Assembly (NCBI RefSeq): GCF_026191675.1
Contig: NZ_JAKRRY010000006.1
Span: 62,001 to 126,000 of the forward strand
From: Vibrio qingdaonensis
Lineage (GTDB): Bacteria > Pseudomonadota > Gammaproteobacteria > Enterobacterales > Vibrionaceae
Reading direction: 5' to 3'
DNA: 64,000 nt
Part shown: positions 11,370 to 19,711 of the stretch, piece by piece
Layout of the letters: every line of letters starts with the position of its first letter
How positions within the stretch are numbered: position 1 is the first letter of the stretch
Translations under genes and position numbers: made by a program
Notes under the pieces: generated by a model
The model's input: the letters and a program-made list of their open reading frames with translations, nothing else
The model's database searches: none
What the model was told of the DNA's origin: nothing

Positions 11370-12416
11370 ATGAAAATGGCAGCCATCGCAGCAGCGATTA
11401 CGACAACACTCGTCTCTGGTTCAGCTTTAGCGGCAGAGGTTTATAATTCGGATGGGACTTCACTCGGTGTAGGTGGTCGAGTTGAATTTCGTGGCGACTT
11501 TTTAGGCCGCTCAAGTGGTTCAAAACTTGACGGTACTATGGATAACCAATCTCGTGTCCGTATTAACATCGACGCAAAAACCAAAATCAACGATGACCTT
11601 TCTGGTCTAGGTTTCTATGAAGCTGAGCAGAGTGCTAACTCGTCAGGTGATAACGATAAGGGTACTAATGGTATTACGTTCAAACAACGTTATTTATTCG
11701 CAGGCTTAGAAACAAATGGCAACACGGTCACATTCGGTCGCCAAGATACCGCCGGTGTTCAGATCTCTCAAATGTCAGATAAAACCACTTATACTGGTGC
11801 ACAGAAAGAGTTCATTTCTTCTGGTAATGAGCAAATCAATAACACCATCGCCTACTCCGGTTACTTCATGGATGCACTGTCCGTTAAGGCTAGCTACATC
11901 GCTGGGGACGGTAAAAATACTGATGGCTATGGTATATCAGGTATCTATACCCTACCTTTCGGTTTAGGTGTTGGTTTGGGTTATTCGGGTAATGGACTCG
12001 GCGAAACTGGTGGCGGAGTAGATAAGGGAGATGGTAACCAAGTCATCGCTGGTCTTAACTACACATTTGGCGGTTTATATGTAGCGGGTACTTATACACA
12101 AGGTTCAGGAGCAGACACAAATAAAGATAAAGACTTTACTGGCTATGAATTTGCCGCTATTTACTCATTTGAGAATGGCTTTGATGTTCTTGGTGCCTAC
12201 CAAAAAGGTGAGCTAGACGATGGCACGACAAAAGTTGACAAAAGCAATTTTTACGAGTTAACTGGTCGCTACCGCTTTAATTCCTCTATTCACACCTATC
12301 TTTCATACAAAATGAATAACTTGAAAGCTGGTGAGTTTAACGATTCGACGACTGGCGCAGCGTCAACCTATGATGCCGAAAATTCTATGCGTTTAGGTGT
12401 TCGCTACGACTTCTAA
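11370..12416 (+). CDS. porin 3, OmpU/OmpH-like
   Basis: This 348-aa porin has a signal peptide of about 21 residues (cleavage after ALA, mature protein beginning AEVYNSDGTSLGVGGR), beta-barrel alternation and a C-terminal R-Y-D-F. An AAAGGAAT ribosome site precedes the ATG. It differs from porins 1 and 2 but is strongly related to porin 4 immediately downstream (shared RVEFRGDF-like, QISQMSD and EQINNTIAY segments). It ends in its own strong terminator. Likely a general diffusion porin. Confidence 0.92.
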   Translation: MKMAAIAAAITTTLVSGSALAAEVYNSDGTSLGVGGRVEFRGDFLGRSSGSKLDGTMDNQSRVRINIDAKTKINDDLSGLGFYEAEQSANSSGDNDKGTNGITFKQRYLFAGLETNGNTVTFGRQDTAGVQISQMSDKTTYTGAQKEFISSGNEQINNTIAYSGYFMDALSVKASYIAGDGKNTDGYGISGIYTLPFGLGVGLGYSGNGLGETGGGVDKGDGNQVIAGLNYTFGGLYVAGTYTQGSGADTNKDKDFTGYEFAAIYSFENGFDVLGAYQKGELDDGTTKVDKSNFYELTGRYRFNSSIHTYLSYKMNNLKAGEFNDSTTGAASTYDAENSMRLGVRYDF

Positions 12417-12435
12417 TTAATAGATTCATATAAGG

Positions 12436-12467
12436 AATAGGGGCGAATTTTTCGCCCCTATTTTTTT
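12436..12467 (+). terminator. intrinsic terminator of porin 3
   Basis: AATAGGGGCGAA pairs with TTCGCCCCTATT and is followed by a T-run, directly downstream of the porin 3 stop. Confidence 0.92.
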
Positions 12468-12607
12468 GCAAAACTATTAGACCGACTCAACCTCACCTCA
12501 ATGAAACCAAACTGCAATATCTCTTACATTTCGCTGTAACAACCAAACCCTAACCTACCTGCATTCCAAAAAGACATGTGTCTACAGAGACTTAATAGGT
12601 AACTAAA

Positions 12608-13657
12608 ATGAAAAAAGCAGTTTTGGCAAGTGCAGTACTGGCAGTGATGGCATCAGGTTCAACCCTCGCAGCAGAAGTATACAATTCTGAAGGTACGTCG
12701 CTGAAAATCGGTGGCCGTGCTGAGTTTCGTGGCGATTTCATTGGCAACGGTGGTGAAGAAATCAAAGGTACGATGGCGAATAAATCGCGTTTCCGTATTA
12801 ATGTCGGCGGTGAAACGCAGATCACTGATAACCTTACCGGCTTTGGTTTCTACGAAGCAGAGCAAGGGGTTGAATCAACTGGTGATAAAAAGGCGGAAAT
12901 CGAATTAAAACAGCGTTATATGTACGCTGGTATCGGCACTCAATTCGGTGACATTTCATTTGGTAAACAAGATACGGCTGGCGTACAAATTTCTCAAATG
13001 TCAGATGCAGGCCAAATCTGGACTGGCGGACAAAAAGAATTCATCAACGCCGGTAACGAGCAAATCAACAATACTATTGCGTATGCCAATACTTTTGCTG
13101 ACGCCTTTGATGTAAAAGCCAGTGCAATTTTGGGATCGGATAAAAACACCGATGGTTATGGCTTATCGGGTATCTACGCGACACCATTTGGTCTTGATAT
13201 CGGTTTAGGCTACGCGCAAAACGGTTTAGGCACTGAACCAACAACGAACGAAGACAAGGGTGACGCAGACCAAATCATAGGTGGTCTAAGCTACTCTATC
13301 GCCAGTTTGACACTAGGCGGTACGTATACGCAAGGCACCTACAAGAACACTGGTAGCAGCGATACGAACTATAACGGCGTTGAGGTTTCTGGTACCTACA
13401 AATTCGACGGTGGCTTCCGTCTAATGGCAGCTTACGCAAAATCAGAAATTGAAGGCAAGGGCGCTAGCCAAAACAAATATAATAAAGATGATTTCATTGA
13501 ATTAACGGGTCAATACCACTTCAATAAATCACTACGTACCTACCTATCCTATAAAATCGATAACCGTAACAAAGATGATTATAGCGATATCGATGGCACG
13601 AAAATCAGCTATGACGTTGAAAATACCCTACGTCTAGGTCTTCGCTACGATTTCTAG
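12608..13657 (+). CDS. porin 4, OmpU/OmpH-like
   Basis: This is a 349-aa porin and tandem paralogue of porin 3, with a signal peptide (cleavage after LAA or TLA), a mature start EVYNSEGTSLKIGGR, a barrel pattern and a C-terminal R-Y-D-F. It sits 191 bp after porin 3 with a terminator between, so it has its own promoter. Each gene of the pair can therefore be regulated separately. No diagnostic substrate-specific feature is visible. Confidence 0.92.
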   Translation: MKKAVLASAVLAVMASGSTLAAEVYNSEGTSLKIGGRAEFRGDFIGNGGEEIKGTMANKSRFRINVGGETQITDNLTGFGFYEAEQGVESTGDKKAEIELKQRYMYAGIGTQFGDISFGKQDTAGVQISQMSDAGQIWTGGQKEFINAGNEQINNTIAYANTFADAFDVKASAILGSDKNTDGYGLSGIYATPFGLDIGLGYAQNGLGTEPTTNEDKGDADQIIGGLSYSIASLTLGGTYTQGTYKNTGSSDTNYNGVEVSGTYKFDGGFRLMAAYAKSEIEGKGASQNKYNKDDFIELTGQYHFNKSLRTYLSYKIDNRNKDDYSDIDGTKISYDVENTLRLGLRYDF

Positions 13658-13692
13658 ACATCTCTGAGTCATCAAGAGCGAAATGAATACAG

Positions 13693-13725
13693 CAAGTCGA
13701 GGTCATGTCCTCGGCTTGTTTGCAT
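13693..13725 (+). terminator. intrinsic terminator of porin 4
   Basis: CAAGTCGAGG (13693-13702) pairs with CCTCGGCTTG (13709-13718), one G-U pair, followed by a T-rich stretch. Confidence 0.75.
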
Positions 13726-13896
13726 TTGGTCTCTACTCTTGACTAAACAAGATCGTCAATCCTTGCTTTTCTCCTCTTTCTAAAGCCCTTACCCTACCAA
13801 CCAGTAAGACTCTGCCGAGGATAATCGGTTAAGTGTCAGTTTCCATAGTCATGTTTCCATAGTAATATCAGCCAACCAACACTAAGAACCCATACT

Positions 13897-14787
13897 ATGA
13901 GTCAATCACATCACCCGCTTCAAGGCGCAGTTTGGATGCTATCCGCTGGCGCCGCTTTTGCGCTAGTCAATAATATTGCCCAAATTGTTAGCATTAATCA
14001 CGGCATGTCGTCGACCATGATTGCTCTCATTCAATATGCGATTGCACTTATTGTTATCCTCCCGACCCTTCGCAACAGTGGACTGTTTCGCTCGCTCCGC
14101 ACCCAGCATTTTGGTGCACACCTTTTCCGTATCCTACTCTCTGTCATAGGTATCCAATTATGGATGTGGGCGCTCGCTTACCCCGTGCCTATTTGGCAAG
14201 GGATTGCGTTGCTAATGACCTCCCCGCTCTTTGCGACATTAGGCTCAGGGCTAATCCTCAAAGAGCAAGTGGGATACGCCCGCTGGTTTGCCACAATATG
14301 CGGCTTTATTGGCGCTCTGGTAATACTAGAGCCTTGGTCAGATTCTTTTAGTTGGGCGACGTTGCTTCCTGTTGGGGCCGCTTTTTTCTGGGCTTGTTAT
14401 TCTTTGATGGTCAAAAAGCTATCTGCACATGATTCTCCGTCTACGATGGTGATCTATTTACTGCTGCTCATTACCCCATTTAATTTCATGTTAGCGCTGC
14501 CTACGTGGTCTCTGCCATCCACGGGGCTCATTTGGGTCTATCTTATTGGGGCTGGCGCGTTAACCGCATTCGCTCAATGGGCGATTGTAAAAGCATACTC
14601 CGTCGCCGACGCCTCATTCGTGCAACCTTTTGACCACGCAAAACTACCGATGAACGTGCTTGCCGGTTGGCTAGTATTTAGTTGGGTTCCGCCTGGGCGC
14701 TTATGGATTGGCGCTGCTATTATTATTGCATCCATCGCGTTTATTACTCACTGGGAAACAAAATCTAAAAGTCAGTCCAAAAAATAA
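13897..14787 (+). CDS. DMT-superfamily (EamA) transporter
   Basis: This is a 296-aa inner-membrane protein with about ten hydrophobic helices in two EamA repeats, the size and layout of drug/metabolite exporters of the RhaT/YdcZ/EamA type. The C-terminal tail is basic and cytoplasmic. Nothing in the sequence gives the substrate; neighbours are unrelated porins and a redox protein. It appears monocistronic. Confidence 0.85.
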   Translation: MSQSHHPLQGAVWMLSAGAAFALVNNIAQIVSINHGMSSTMIALIQYAIALIVILPTLRNSGLFRSLRTQHFGAHLFRILLSVIGIQLWMWALAYPVPIWQGIALLMTSPLFATLGSGLILKEQVGYARWFATICGFIGALVILEPWSDSFSWATLLPVGAAFFWACYSLMVKKLSAHDSPSTMVIYLLLLITPFNFMLALPTWSLPSTGLIWVYLIGAGALTAFAQWAIVKAYSVADASFVQPFDHAKLPMNVLAGWLVFSWVPPGRLWIGAAIIIASIAFITHWETKSKSQSKK

Positions 14788-14883
14788 TCACCCCCAGGTG
14801 AAATAAATCGGTGATGAGAGCGTTCTTATTCTTATATGGACAAGTGTTGTTCTTATATAAATACCGTTAAGAGGCAGATAACC

Positions 14884-15501
14884 ATGGCAAAGCCAATCAA
14901 AGTCACACTGTATCGCTGGGCTGGGAGCTGGGGACCGTTCAAAGTCACCATTCCCTGTGGTGAGTGCACGCTAACCAAAGATATTCTTAAAGATACATTT
15001 TCTCACGAGTTAAATGGTGTGCCTGTAGAGCTGGAAGTAAAAGATTGGCTGTCTAACTGGTGGGAACCACTCAAAGTCGGCGCTTGGCACGCACCGATTA
15101 TCATGGTTGAAGGTAAAGTTATTAGCCAAGGAGAAGCGTTAAACCGTGGCGTACTGGTGCAGTCCATTATACAAGAATGGACCAAGCAAGATGACCTAAC
15201 AGGCTCTATTGTCTTCGGTAAAGAAACCTGCCCTTTCTGTGTCAGAGCCAAACAACTTCTCAATGAGGCTGGAATTGAATTCCAATACCATGATGTGGTT
15301 AAAGACAGTGCGGCGCTGTATCGAATGATTCCTGAAGTCAAAGCTCATATCGGAGAGAAAACCCCCGTTACCGTCCCGCAGATTTGGATGGACGGTGAGT
15401 ACATCGGTGGCGCTGAGCAATTAGAACAATGGTTAGCAAAGCAGCCCATCACTTCTAGTACGAATAACATTCTTAAATTTAACGAAAAATCAGCATCTTA
15501 G
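14884..15501 (+). CDS. two-domain glutaredoxin-like protein
   Basis: This 205-aa cytoplasmic protein appears to hold two thioredoxin-fold units. The C-terminal one (from about 105) is a standard glutaredoxin with the CPFC active site at Cys116-Cys119, a TVPQIW cis-proline segment and the GG near the end. The N-terminal 100 residues carry CGEC (Cys25-Cys28) and a second A-P-I-I cis-proline-like segment (near residue 75), suggesting a divergent thioredoxin-like domain. The start at 14884 is preferred because GAGGCAG precedes it; an upstream in-frame ATG at 14836 has none. Probably a disulfide or glutathione-linked reductase; the partner is unknown. Confidence 0.82.
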   Translation: MAKPIKVTLYRWAGSWGPFKVTIPCGECTLTKDILKDTFSHELNGVPVELEVKDWLSNWWEPLKVGAWHAPIIMVEGKVISQGEALNRGVLVQSIIQEWTKQDDLTGSIVFGKETCPFCVRAKQLLNEAGIEFQYHDVVKDSAALYRMIPEVKAHIGEKTPVTVPQIWMDGEYIGGAEQLEQWLAKQPITSSTNNILKFNEKSAS

Positions 15502-15566
15502 CCTGTGTTACGCTAGGCGTAATTCGATGACAAGGCGCGTACACAATACCGGAAACCGGATATTAA

Positions 15567-15589
15567 AAAGCTCGCATTCTGCGAGCTTT
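15567..15589. terminator. bidirectional terminator
   Basis: AAAGCTCGCA and TGCGAGCTTT form a 10-bp perfect stem with a 3-nt loop. It lies between the convergent glutaredoxin-like gene and the 44-aa ORF, and can serve both, with T-rich flanks on each strand. Confidence 0.85.
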
Positions 15590-15606
15590 CTCTTTTGTCA
15601 CTTTTC

Positions 15607-15741
15607 TTATTTGCGTAGTTTTTTCATCATTCGCTTAAGAAACGACTTTTTCTTTGGCTGAGGTTTGCCATAAAGCATGTCATCAATCATTTTTTTGGCG
15701 GCAAGTTGGCTTACGTATGCGGCACCTAATTCATAACCCAT
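15607..15741 (-). CDS. 44-aa basic small protein
   Basis: This short ORF begins M-G-Y-E-L-G-A-A-Y-V and ends in a strongly basic tail with many Lys and Arg residues. A GAGAG purine site lies just upstream of the ATG and a shared terminator follows the stop, both of which favour a real gene. It has no membrane helix. The N-terminal half is helical in pattern. I do not recognise a function. The basic tail could bind nucleic acid or acidic lipid, but that is speculation. Confidence 0.6.
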   Translation of the reverse strand: MGYELGAAYVSQLAAKKMIDDMLYGKPQPKKKSFLKRMMKKLRK

Positions 15742-16218
15742 GATTTTCTCTCGCTAATTTATCAGTAGTTTTCAATTCGCCGCGAATTCTATACATAATC
15801 ACACAAAACACAAGACATAGATCACACTTTTAATGTAATCGTATTTTTTATCTTGCATGATACCCATTTTCGTTTGATTGATTTCCTTACACCTCGTTGC
15901 GTAAATTTGAGTGCACCTCCCCGGCGGCATACGCCAAATCTAGTAATCACGTCAATCAAACATTCTTGTTAAAACGATTAGAATCACAAAAACACATCCG
16001 ATAAACCATTGAAATATAAAGGCTAAGGTTATTTTTTATTCCATTCCATTTTGGCATTTCGACCATTCCACACTTTCACATCATTGTTACCTATACTTTC
16101 TCACGTCGAATTTCTGTCATGGATATCAGAATAACCCTGCAACTATCACGCAGCGCCATAAGTGAAGGACCCAATTTGATTCTCTTTTTAATCTCTCACT
16201 TTCAACAAGGTAATGCTA
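15742..16218. other. intergenic region upstream of the orphan response regulator
   Basis: AT-rich with no ORF. It contains a perfect 10-bp inverted pair GTTTGATTGA (15872-15881) / TCAATCAAAC (15952-15961) enclosing a GC-richer segment. It should hold divergent promoters for the 44-aa ORF and the response regulator. Confidence 0.5.
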
Positions 16219-16845
16219 ATGCTCCGCTCACAACCAAAAGACTGCCTCGTTATTGATAATTTTCCATTGGTAAGAGAGGCTATTTCACGCATCGTCTCTA
16301 GCATCGAGGATATCAACTTAGTCCATCAAATTTCTGACATTCAGGTCGCTTTAGATCTAGTTAAAGCAGGAAGTATTGATTTGATCGTACTTGACGTCAA
16401 TTTAGCAGAAGCGGATGGATTTGAGTTTATGCGCCGCGCATTTGCTGCAGGGTATCGAGGTAAAGCGATCTTTATTTCGAGTTACGGCTACCCTATTTAC
16501 TCTGAGACCGCCTATAAGCTGGGTGTCAATGGATACATCAGTAAATCTGAAGATCCTGCGCTTATCCGTGATGCTATTAGCGGCGTGATGCGCGGCTATA
16601 ACCTCTTCAAAACGGATTATAAGGTCCGTAACAGAAAGATTGTCCTATCACAACGTGAAACCGTGGTATTCAACTATCTGAAAAAAGGCTACACCAACAA
16701 ACAAATATCAGAGTTTTTATCTTTGAGTGCTAAGACCATTAGCACTTATAAGTCCCGTATCTTAGATAAATATGAAGCGAATTCGATCGTCGAATTAGTC
16801 AACTCTCACGATGTGGTCGAAAGCGAAATACGCTTAGCTAGTTAA
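16219..16845 (+). CDS. NarL/LuxR-family response regulator, orphan
   Basis: This 208-aa protein has a receiver domain (residues 8-125) and a C-terminal LuxR-type helix-turn-helix (about 145-200). The phosphoacceptor is Asp59 (I-V-L-D-V), the conserved lysine is Lys109, and the acidic pocket shows Asp13 with Asn14, so one of the usual two acidic residues is missing. The start at 16219 sits 8 nt after AAGG; an ATG six bases earlier is too close. No histidine kinase lies next to it, so its partner is elsewhere. The overall look is of the BvgA/EvgA group. Confidence 0.88.
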   Translation: MLRSQPKDCLVIDNFPLVREAISRIVSSIEDINLVHQISDIQVALDLVKAGSIDLIVLDVNLAEADGFEFMRRAFAAGYRGKAIFISSYGYPIYSETAYKLGVNGYISKSEDPALIRDAISGVMRGYNLFKTDYKVRNRKIVLSQRETVVFNYLKKGYTNKQISEFLSLSAKTISTYKSRILDKYEANSIVELVNSHDVVESEIRLAS

Positions 16846-16909
16846 CCTTAGCTTCACTCGTACCGTTGCAACATGTAAATGAACAACCGATAGCGATTCA
16901 ACACGCCCC

Positions 16910-16933
16910 CTATAGTGCAAGGATGCACTATAG
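16910..16933. other. perfect 10-bp hairpin downstream of the response regulator
   Basis: CTATAGTGCA (16910-16919) pairs with TGCACTATAG (16924-16933) around an AGGA loop. It has no T-run, so it may be a factor-dependent terminator, an mRNA end stabiliser or a protein-binding palindrome. Confidence 0.6.
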
Positions 16934-16985
16934 TAGCTATGCGTTCACTTCTACTGTACTTATGATTCTTTATACATATGCTTCT

Positions 16986-17049
16986 CTATGCGTTTGCTTC
17001 TCTATGCGTATAGTTCTCTATGCATTTACTTACCAATGCATTTGTCTTT
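16986..17049. repeat. four degenerate 16-bp tandem repeats
   Basis: Units at 16986-17001, 17002-17017, 17018-17033 and 17034-17049 begin CTATGC or CAATGC and are pyrimidine-rich. A related partial copy lies at about 16937-16952. They fill the gap between the convergent response-regulator and LysR genes and look non-coding. Confidence 0.65.
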
Positions 17050-17066
17050 CTAGCATCGCGGCTCCA

Positions 17067-17957
17067 CTAGCTCGATGTAACTAGTACCTTCTTGATAATC
17101 TGATGCAGCATCATATGCAGCGGGCTTTGTCTATTGCTTTGTTTCATGCAAGCAACTAAAGGCGTATGAGGCTGCATGTTTTCTGGGAAGGGAATAAATC
17201 GGAATTCTGAGCCAGACACCAGATGTTTCGCCAATAACGCCGAATAGTTGTGTGACCTTAGTATTTGATAAGTCGCTGTCAGGTTATCCAGTTTTAGCTG
17301 ATAGTCTAGATTGAAATTATTCTGTGTCATGAGCTTAATCAACCGTTGGTGAATATCATTCCAACCTCTAACCTCAAAAAAGATACTCGGATGCTCAAAC
17401 ACATCCAACCAAGTTTGAATACTGCTTTGTCGTCCAACCAAGGCACCCATTTCAATATGAAATAAATTTGTTTGATAAATGGACTTAGGGCAATCTTCGT
17501 TAAATATCTGCACCCCTAAATGGACTTTGCCGCTACTTAAGTCTTGATAGGTGCTATCTCTCCACGTACTCAGCTCAATCATCGCTTTTGGAAAAGCCTG
17601 TCGAATTTCTCGATACAAGGGTTCACCAAGATGCTCTAGTGACACATTATAGAGCGCCAGCTTTATCGGTTGATCGTAGTTTTCTGCATCAAACTCTTCA
17701 CCATGCAATAGAGCTTGCTCTACCGACTTTAACCCCTGCTCGATGCCTGGAATGATTCTCTCCAAGTAATGAGTCGGCTCAAAGCCTTCTGTTGTACGTA
17801 CAAAAAGGGGATCTTTTAATTGCTCTCTTAACTTAGACAAATGTTTACTGACGGCACTTTCGGTTTTACCCAAATGAGCAGCTACTATTGTTAAGCTTCG
17901 ATATTGGTAGATCATAACCAACACTTTCAATAGGTTAAAATCATGTTCTTTGTGCAA
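17067..17957 (-). CDS. LysR-family transcriptional regulator, LeuO/NodD-like
   Basis: This 296-aa protein has an N-terminal winged helix-turn-helix (residues about 8-65, with the A-A-H-L-G-K-T-E-S-A-V-S-K-H-L recognition region) and a co-inducer-binding domain beyond residue 90. The F-N-L-L-K-V-L opening resembles the LeuO/NodD/SyrM branch. It is isolated and divergent from no obvious target, so its regulon is unknown. It ends close to, and convergent with, the response regulator region. Confidence 0.88.
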   Translation of the reverse strand: MHKEHDFNLLKVLVMIYQYRSLTIVAAHLGKTESAVSKHLSKLREQLKDPLFVRTTEGFEPTHYLERIIPGIEQGLKSVEQALLHGEEFDAENYDQPIKLALYNVSLEHLGEPLYREIRQAFPKAMIELSTWRDSTYQDLSSGKVHLGVQIFNEDCPKSIYQTNLFHIEMGALVGRQSSIQTWLDVFEHPSIFFEVRGWNDIHQRLIKLMTQNNFNLDYQLKLDNLTATYQILRSHNYSALLAKHLVSGSEFRFIPFPENMQPHTPLVACMKQSNRQSPLHMMLHQIIKKVLVTSS

Positions 17958-18051
17958 TTAACGTATCCTCTGATTGCTGTTTTTTGATGAGCCTGTTATT
18001 TAAACGAATCGGCTATTTAGACGAATTTCTCGTCCCAGCGCAACTCACGTG

Positions 18052-19431
18052 TTATGTGTATTTGTTCTCTTTCGCTAAATAAAGTCGTGCATCTGCTCGT
18101 TTCAATACATTTTGTAACGACTCGCCTTCTCTAAGCTTACTAACCCCAACGCTTATATTCAGCGTAAGTCCGTCCGCTCCAAATGGTTTAGATGACGCTT
18201 CAGATGAGAGCTGCTCTGCTAACTTTTCTGCTGCTGTTAAAGAGCAACCGGGTAAAATGACAATAAATTCATCACCGCCACTTCGAATAAGGTAATCACT
18301 CTCTCTAAAACACCGCCGCATACTTTCGGCGATGTGAATAATCGCTTCGTCACCAACATGATGACCATAATTATCGTTAATGGCTTTAATTTTATCGCCA
18401 TCCACGGCTATGACTGCAATGCCCTTCTTTTCCATCGCGTACTTTATGGCGCTATCTTTTAATATGGCTCGATTATATAGGCTGGTGAGCTCATCCTTGC
18501 GAATGGCTACTTCCGCTAGCGATAACTTCGTTCGTTTAATCTGGAGCTCTTCTAGTTTATTCAACACATAGATAAGTATGATGAGCAGCCCAACAAGAAG
18601 CCAACCATAATCGATGATAATTTTACTGTATGGTATTCGATACGTAACCAATAAATCATCATCAGCCCGGTAATCGGCAGAGTATGCATAAGTCGAAAAT
18701 GGATAACGTAAATCTTCCACGACGACCTGCCGTCCTACCGCACTGAATTGGGATATGTATTCTTTATCAACCAAAAATGGAAATTTATCTAGGTAAACAT
18801 CAACATTGAGATCGCCGACCATCACACCTTGAAAATAGACCGGACTTGATATTGTTATTATCGGCTGCTCGGTTACGCGATCAAGATAAATGTTGGACAC
18901 GATGAGCCTGTCCTCTAAATCACGTTCACTGGCATACTTCGAACAAGTTAAAGAGGCAATACACTTTTTTCGAGAAAACACCGATTCGTAAGCCAACGAG
19001 TTTTGCTCAAACGAGTGCGTTGACATGATCTTCTTACCCTCGTATGAGCGGTAATAATAAAGGACTTGCTCTGCACTCACGATCTCAGGCATACGAACAA
19101 ACAAATTTTTTGCTGTGATGCTCACAATACGTTCGTTTCTTGTTAGTTCGCTATGTTGGGCAGCGGCGTAGACTTTACCTTTTGTCAGATAGGGACCTAT
19201 TAATTCGTCATTTTGCTTGGCTGCGATCTCTGCTTCAAATAGTGCACCAAGCAAATAGAGCGTCGACTGATAGTCCGATATTGATTTCGTTACTAGGTGA
19301 AATTTCGCGACTTCATTGTCGACAAGTTTATCCGCAGCTTTGTACAACACGATCAGATAAATGCCAAGAGACAGCAAAATCGCCTTCAAGACAATGGTCG
19401 TGTGGTTCTTTGTCAGTTTGCGCATAGTCAT
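18052..19431 (-). CDS. membrane-bound diguanylate cyclase (GGDEF)
   Basis: This 459-aa protein has two transmembrane helices (about 12-30 and 274-292) flanking a periplasmic sensor region of about 240 residues of PDC/Cache type, then a cytoplasmic GGDEF domain. The GGDEF motif is intact at 385-389 and is preceded by an R-E-S-D I-site exactly five residues before it, so product inhibition is expected. It should make cyclic di-GMP from GTP in response to an external signal. It lies directly upstream of, and divergent from, the LuxI-type gene, separated by a 396-bp spacer. Confidence 0.92.
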   Translation of the reverse strand: MTMRKLTKNHTTIVLKAILLSLGIYLIVLYKAADKLVDNEVAKFHLVTKSISDYQSTLYLLGALFEAEIAAKQNDELIGPYLTKGKVYAAAQHSELTRNERIVSITAKNLFVRMPEIVSAEQVLYYYRSYEGKKIMSTHSFEQNSLAYESVFSRKKCIASLTCSKYASERDLEDRLIVSNIYLDRVTEQPIITISSPVYFQGVMVGDLNVDVYLDKFPFLVDKEYISQFSAVGRQVVVEDLRYPFSTYAYSADYRADDDLLVTYRIPYSKIIIDYGWLLVGLLIILIYVLNKLEELQIKRTKLSLAEVAIRKDELTSLYNRAILKDSAIKYAMEKKGIAVIAVDGDKIKAINDNYGHHVGDEAIIHIAESMRRCFRESDYLIRSGGDEFIVILPGCSLTAAEKLAEQLSSEASSKPFGADGLTLNISVGVSKLREGESLQNVLKRADARLYLAKENKYT

Positions 19432-19539
19432 CCGATAATTAACTCAAATTCTAGCGAATGACCGACAATGGTCAAAAGCACTTAACTAAGTATTATCTCG
19501 ATTTCAGTGAAGTCAAACAACTCAAACATCGTGAATAAT

Positions 19540-19621
19540 GTCGAAAAAGAGGTGCTTAAGGGTAAAGAAAGGAAAAGCTCTGTAAACCGAGAGTCACCTA
19601 GCCGTGTGTGACTGTTTTTTT
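19540..19621 (+). ncRNA. candidate small RNA ending in an intrinsic terminator
   Basis: AGTCAC (19592-19597) and GTGACT (19608-19613) form a stem followed by a run of seven T (19615-19621). The gene to the left is on the minus strand and reads away, so this plus-strand terminator serves no known transcript. A short RNA starting somewhere before it is the simplest explanation; the 5' end is a guess and no promoter is clear. Confidence 0.35.
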
Positions 19622-19670
19622 AATCATTGAATCTGCGTTCTGACGTTGTTTTAAAAGGTCTACAGAGCTT
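19575..19670. promoter_or_regulatory. 14-bp inverted repeat with lux-box-like half-site cores
   Basis: AAGCTCTGTAAACC (19575-19588) and GGTCTACAGAGCTT (19657-19670) match in inverted orientation at 13 of 14 positions. Each contains the CTGTA/TACAG core found in lux-box half-sites. The arms are about 70 bp apart, far more than within a classical 20-bp lux box, so they would have to be two separate sites. Confidence 0.4.
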
Positions 19671-19711
19671 GATTACATTTTTGCACTTATTAATAGATTA
19701 ATAAACTGCAG

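Noticed and set aside
16866..17084. 72-aa plus-strand ORF after the response regulator
   Set aside because: It runs through the hairpin and the 16-bp repeats, has no ribosome site and an odd Cys/Tyr/Ser composition.
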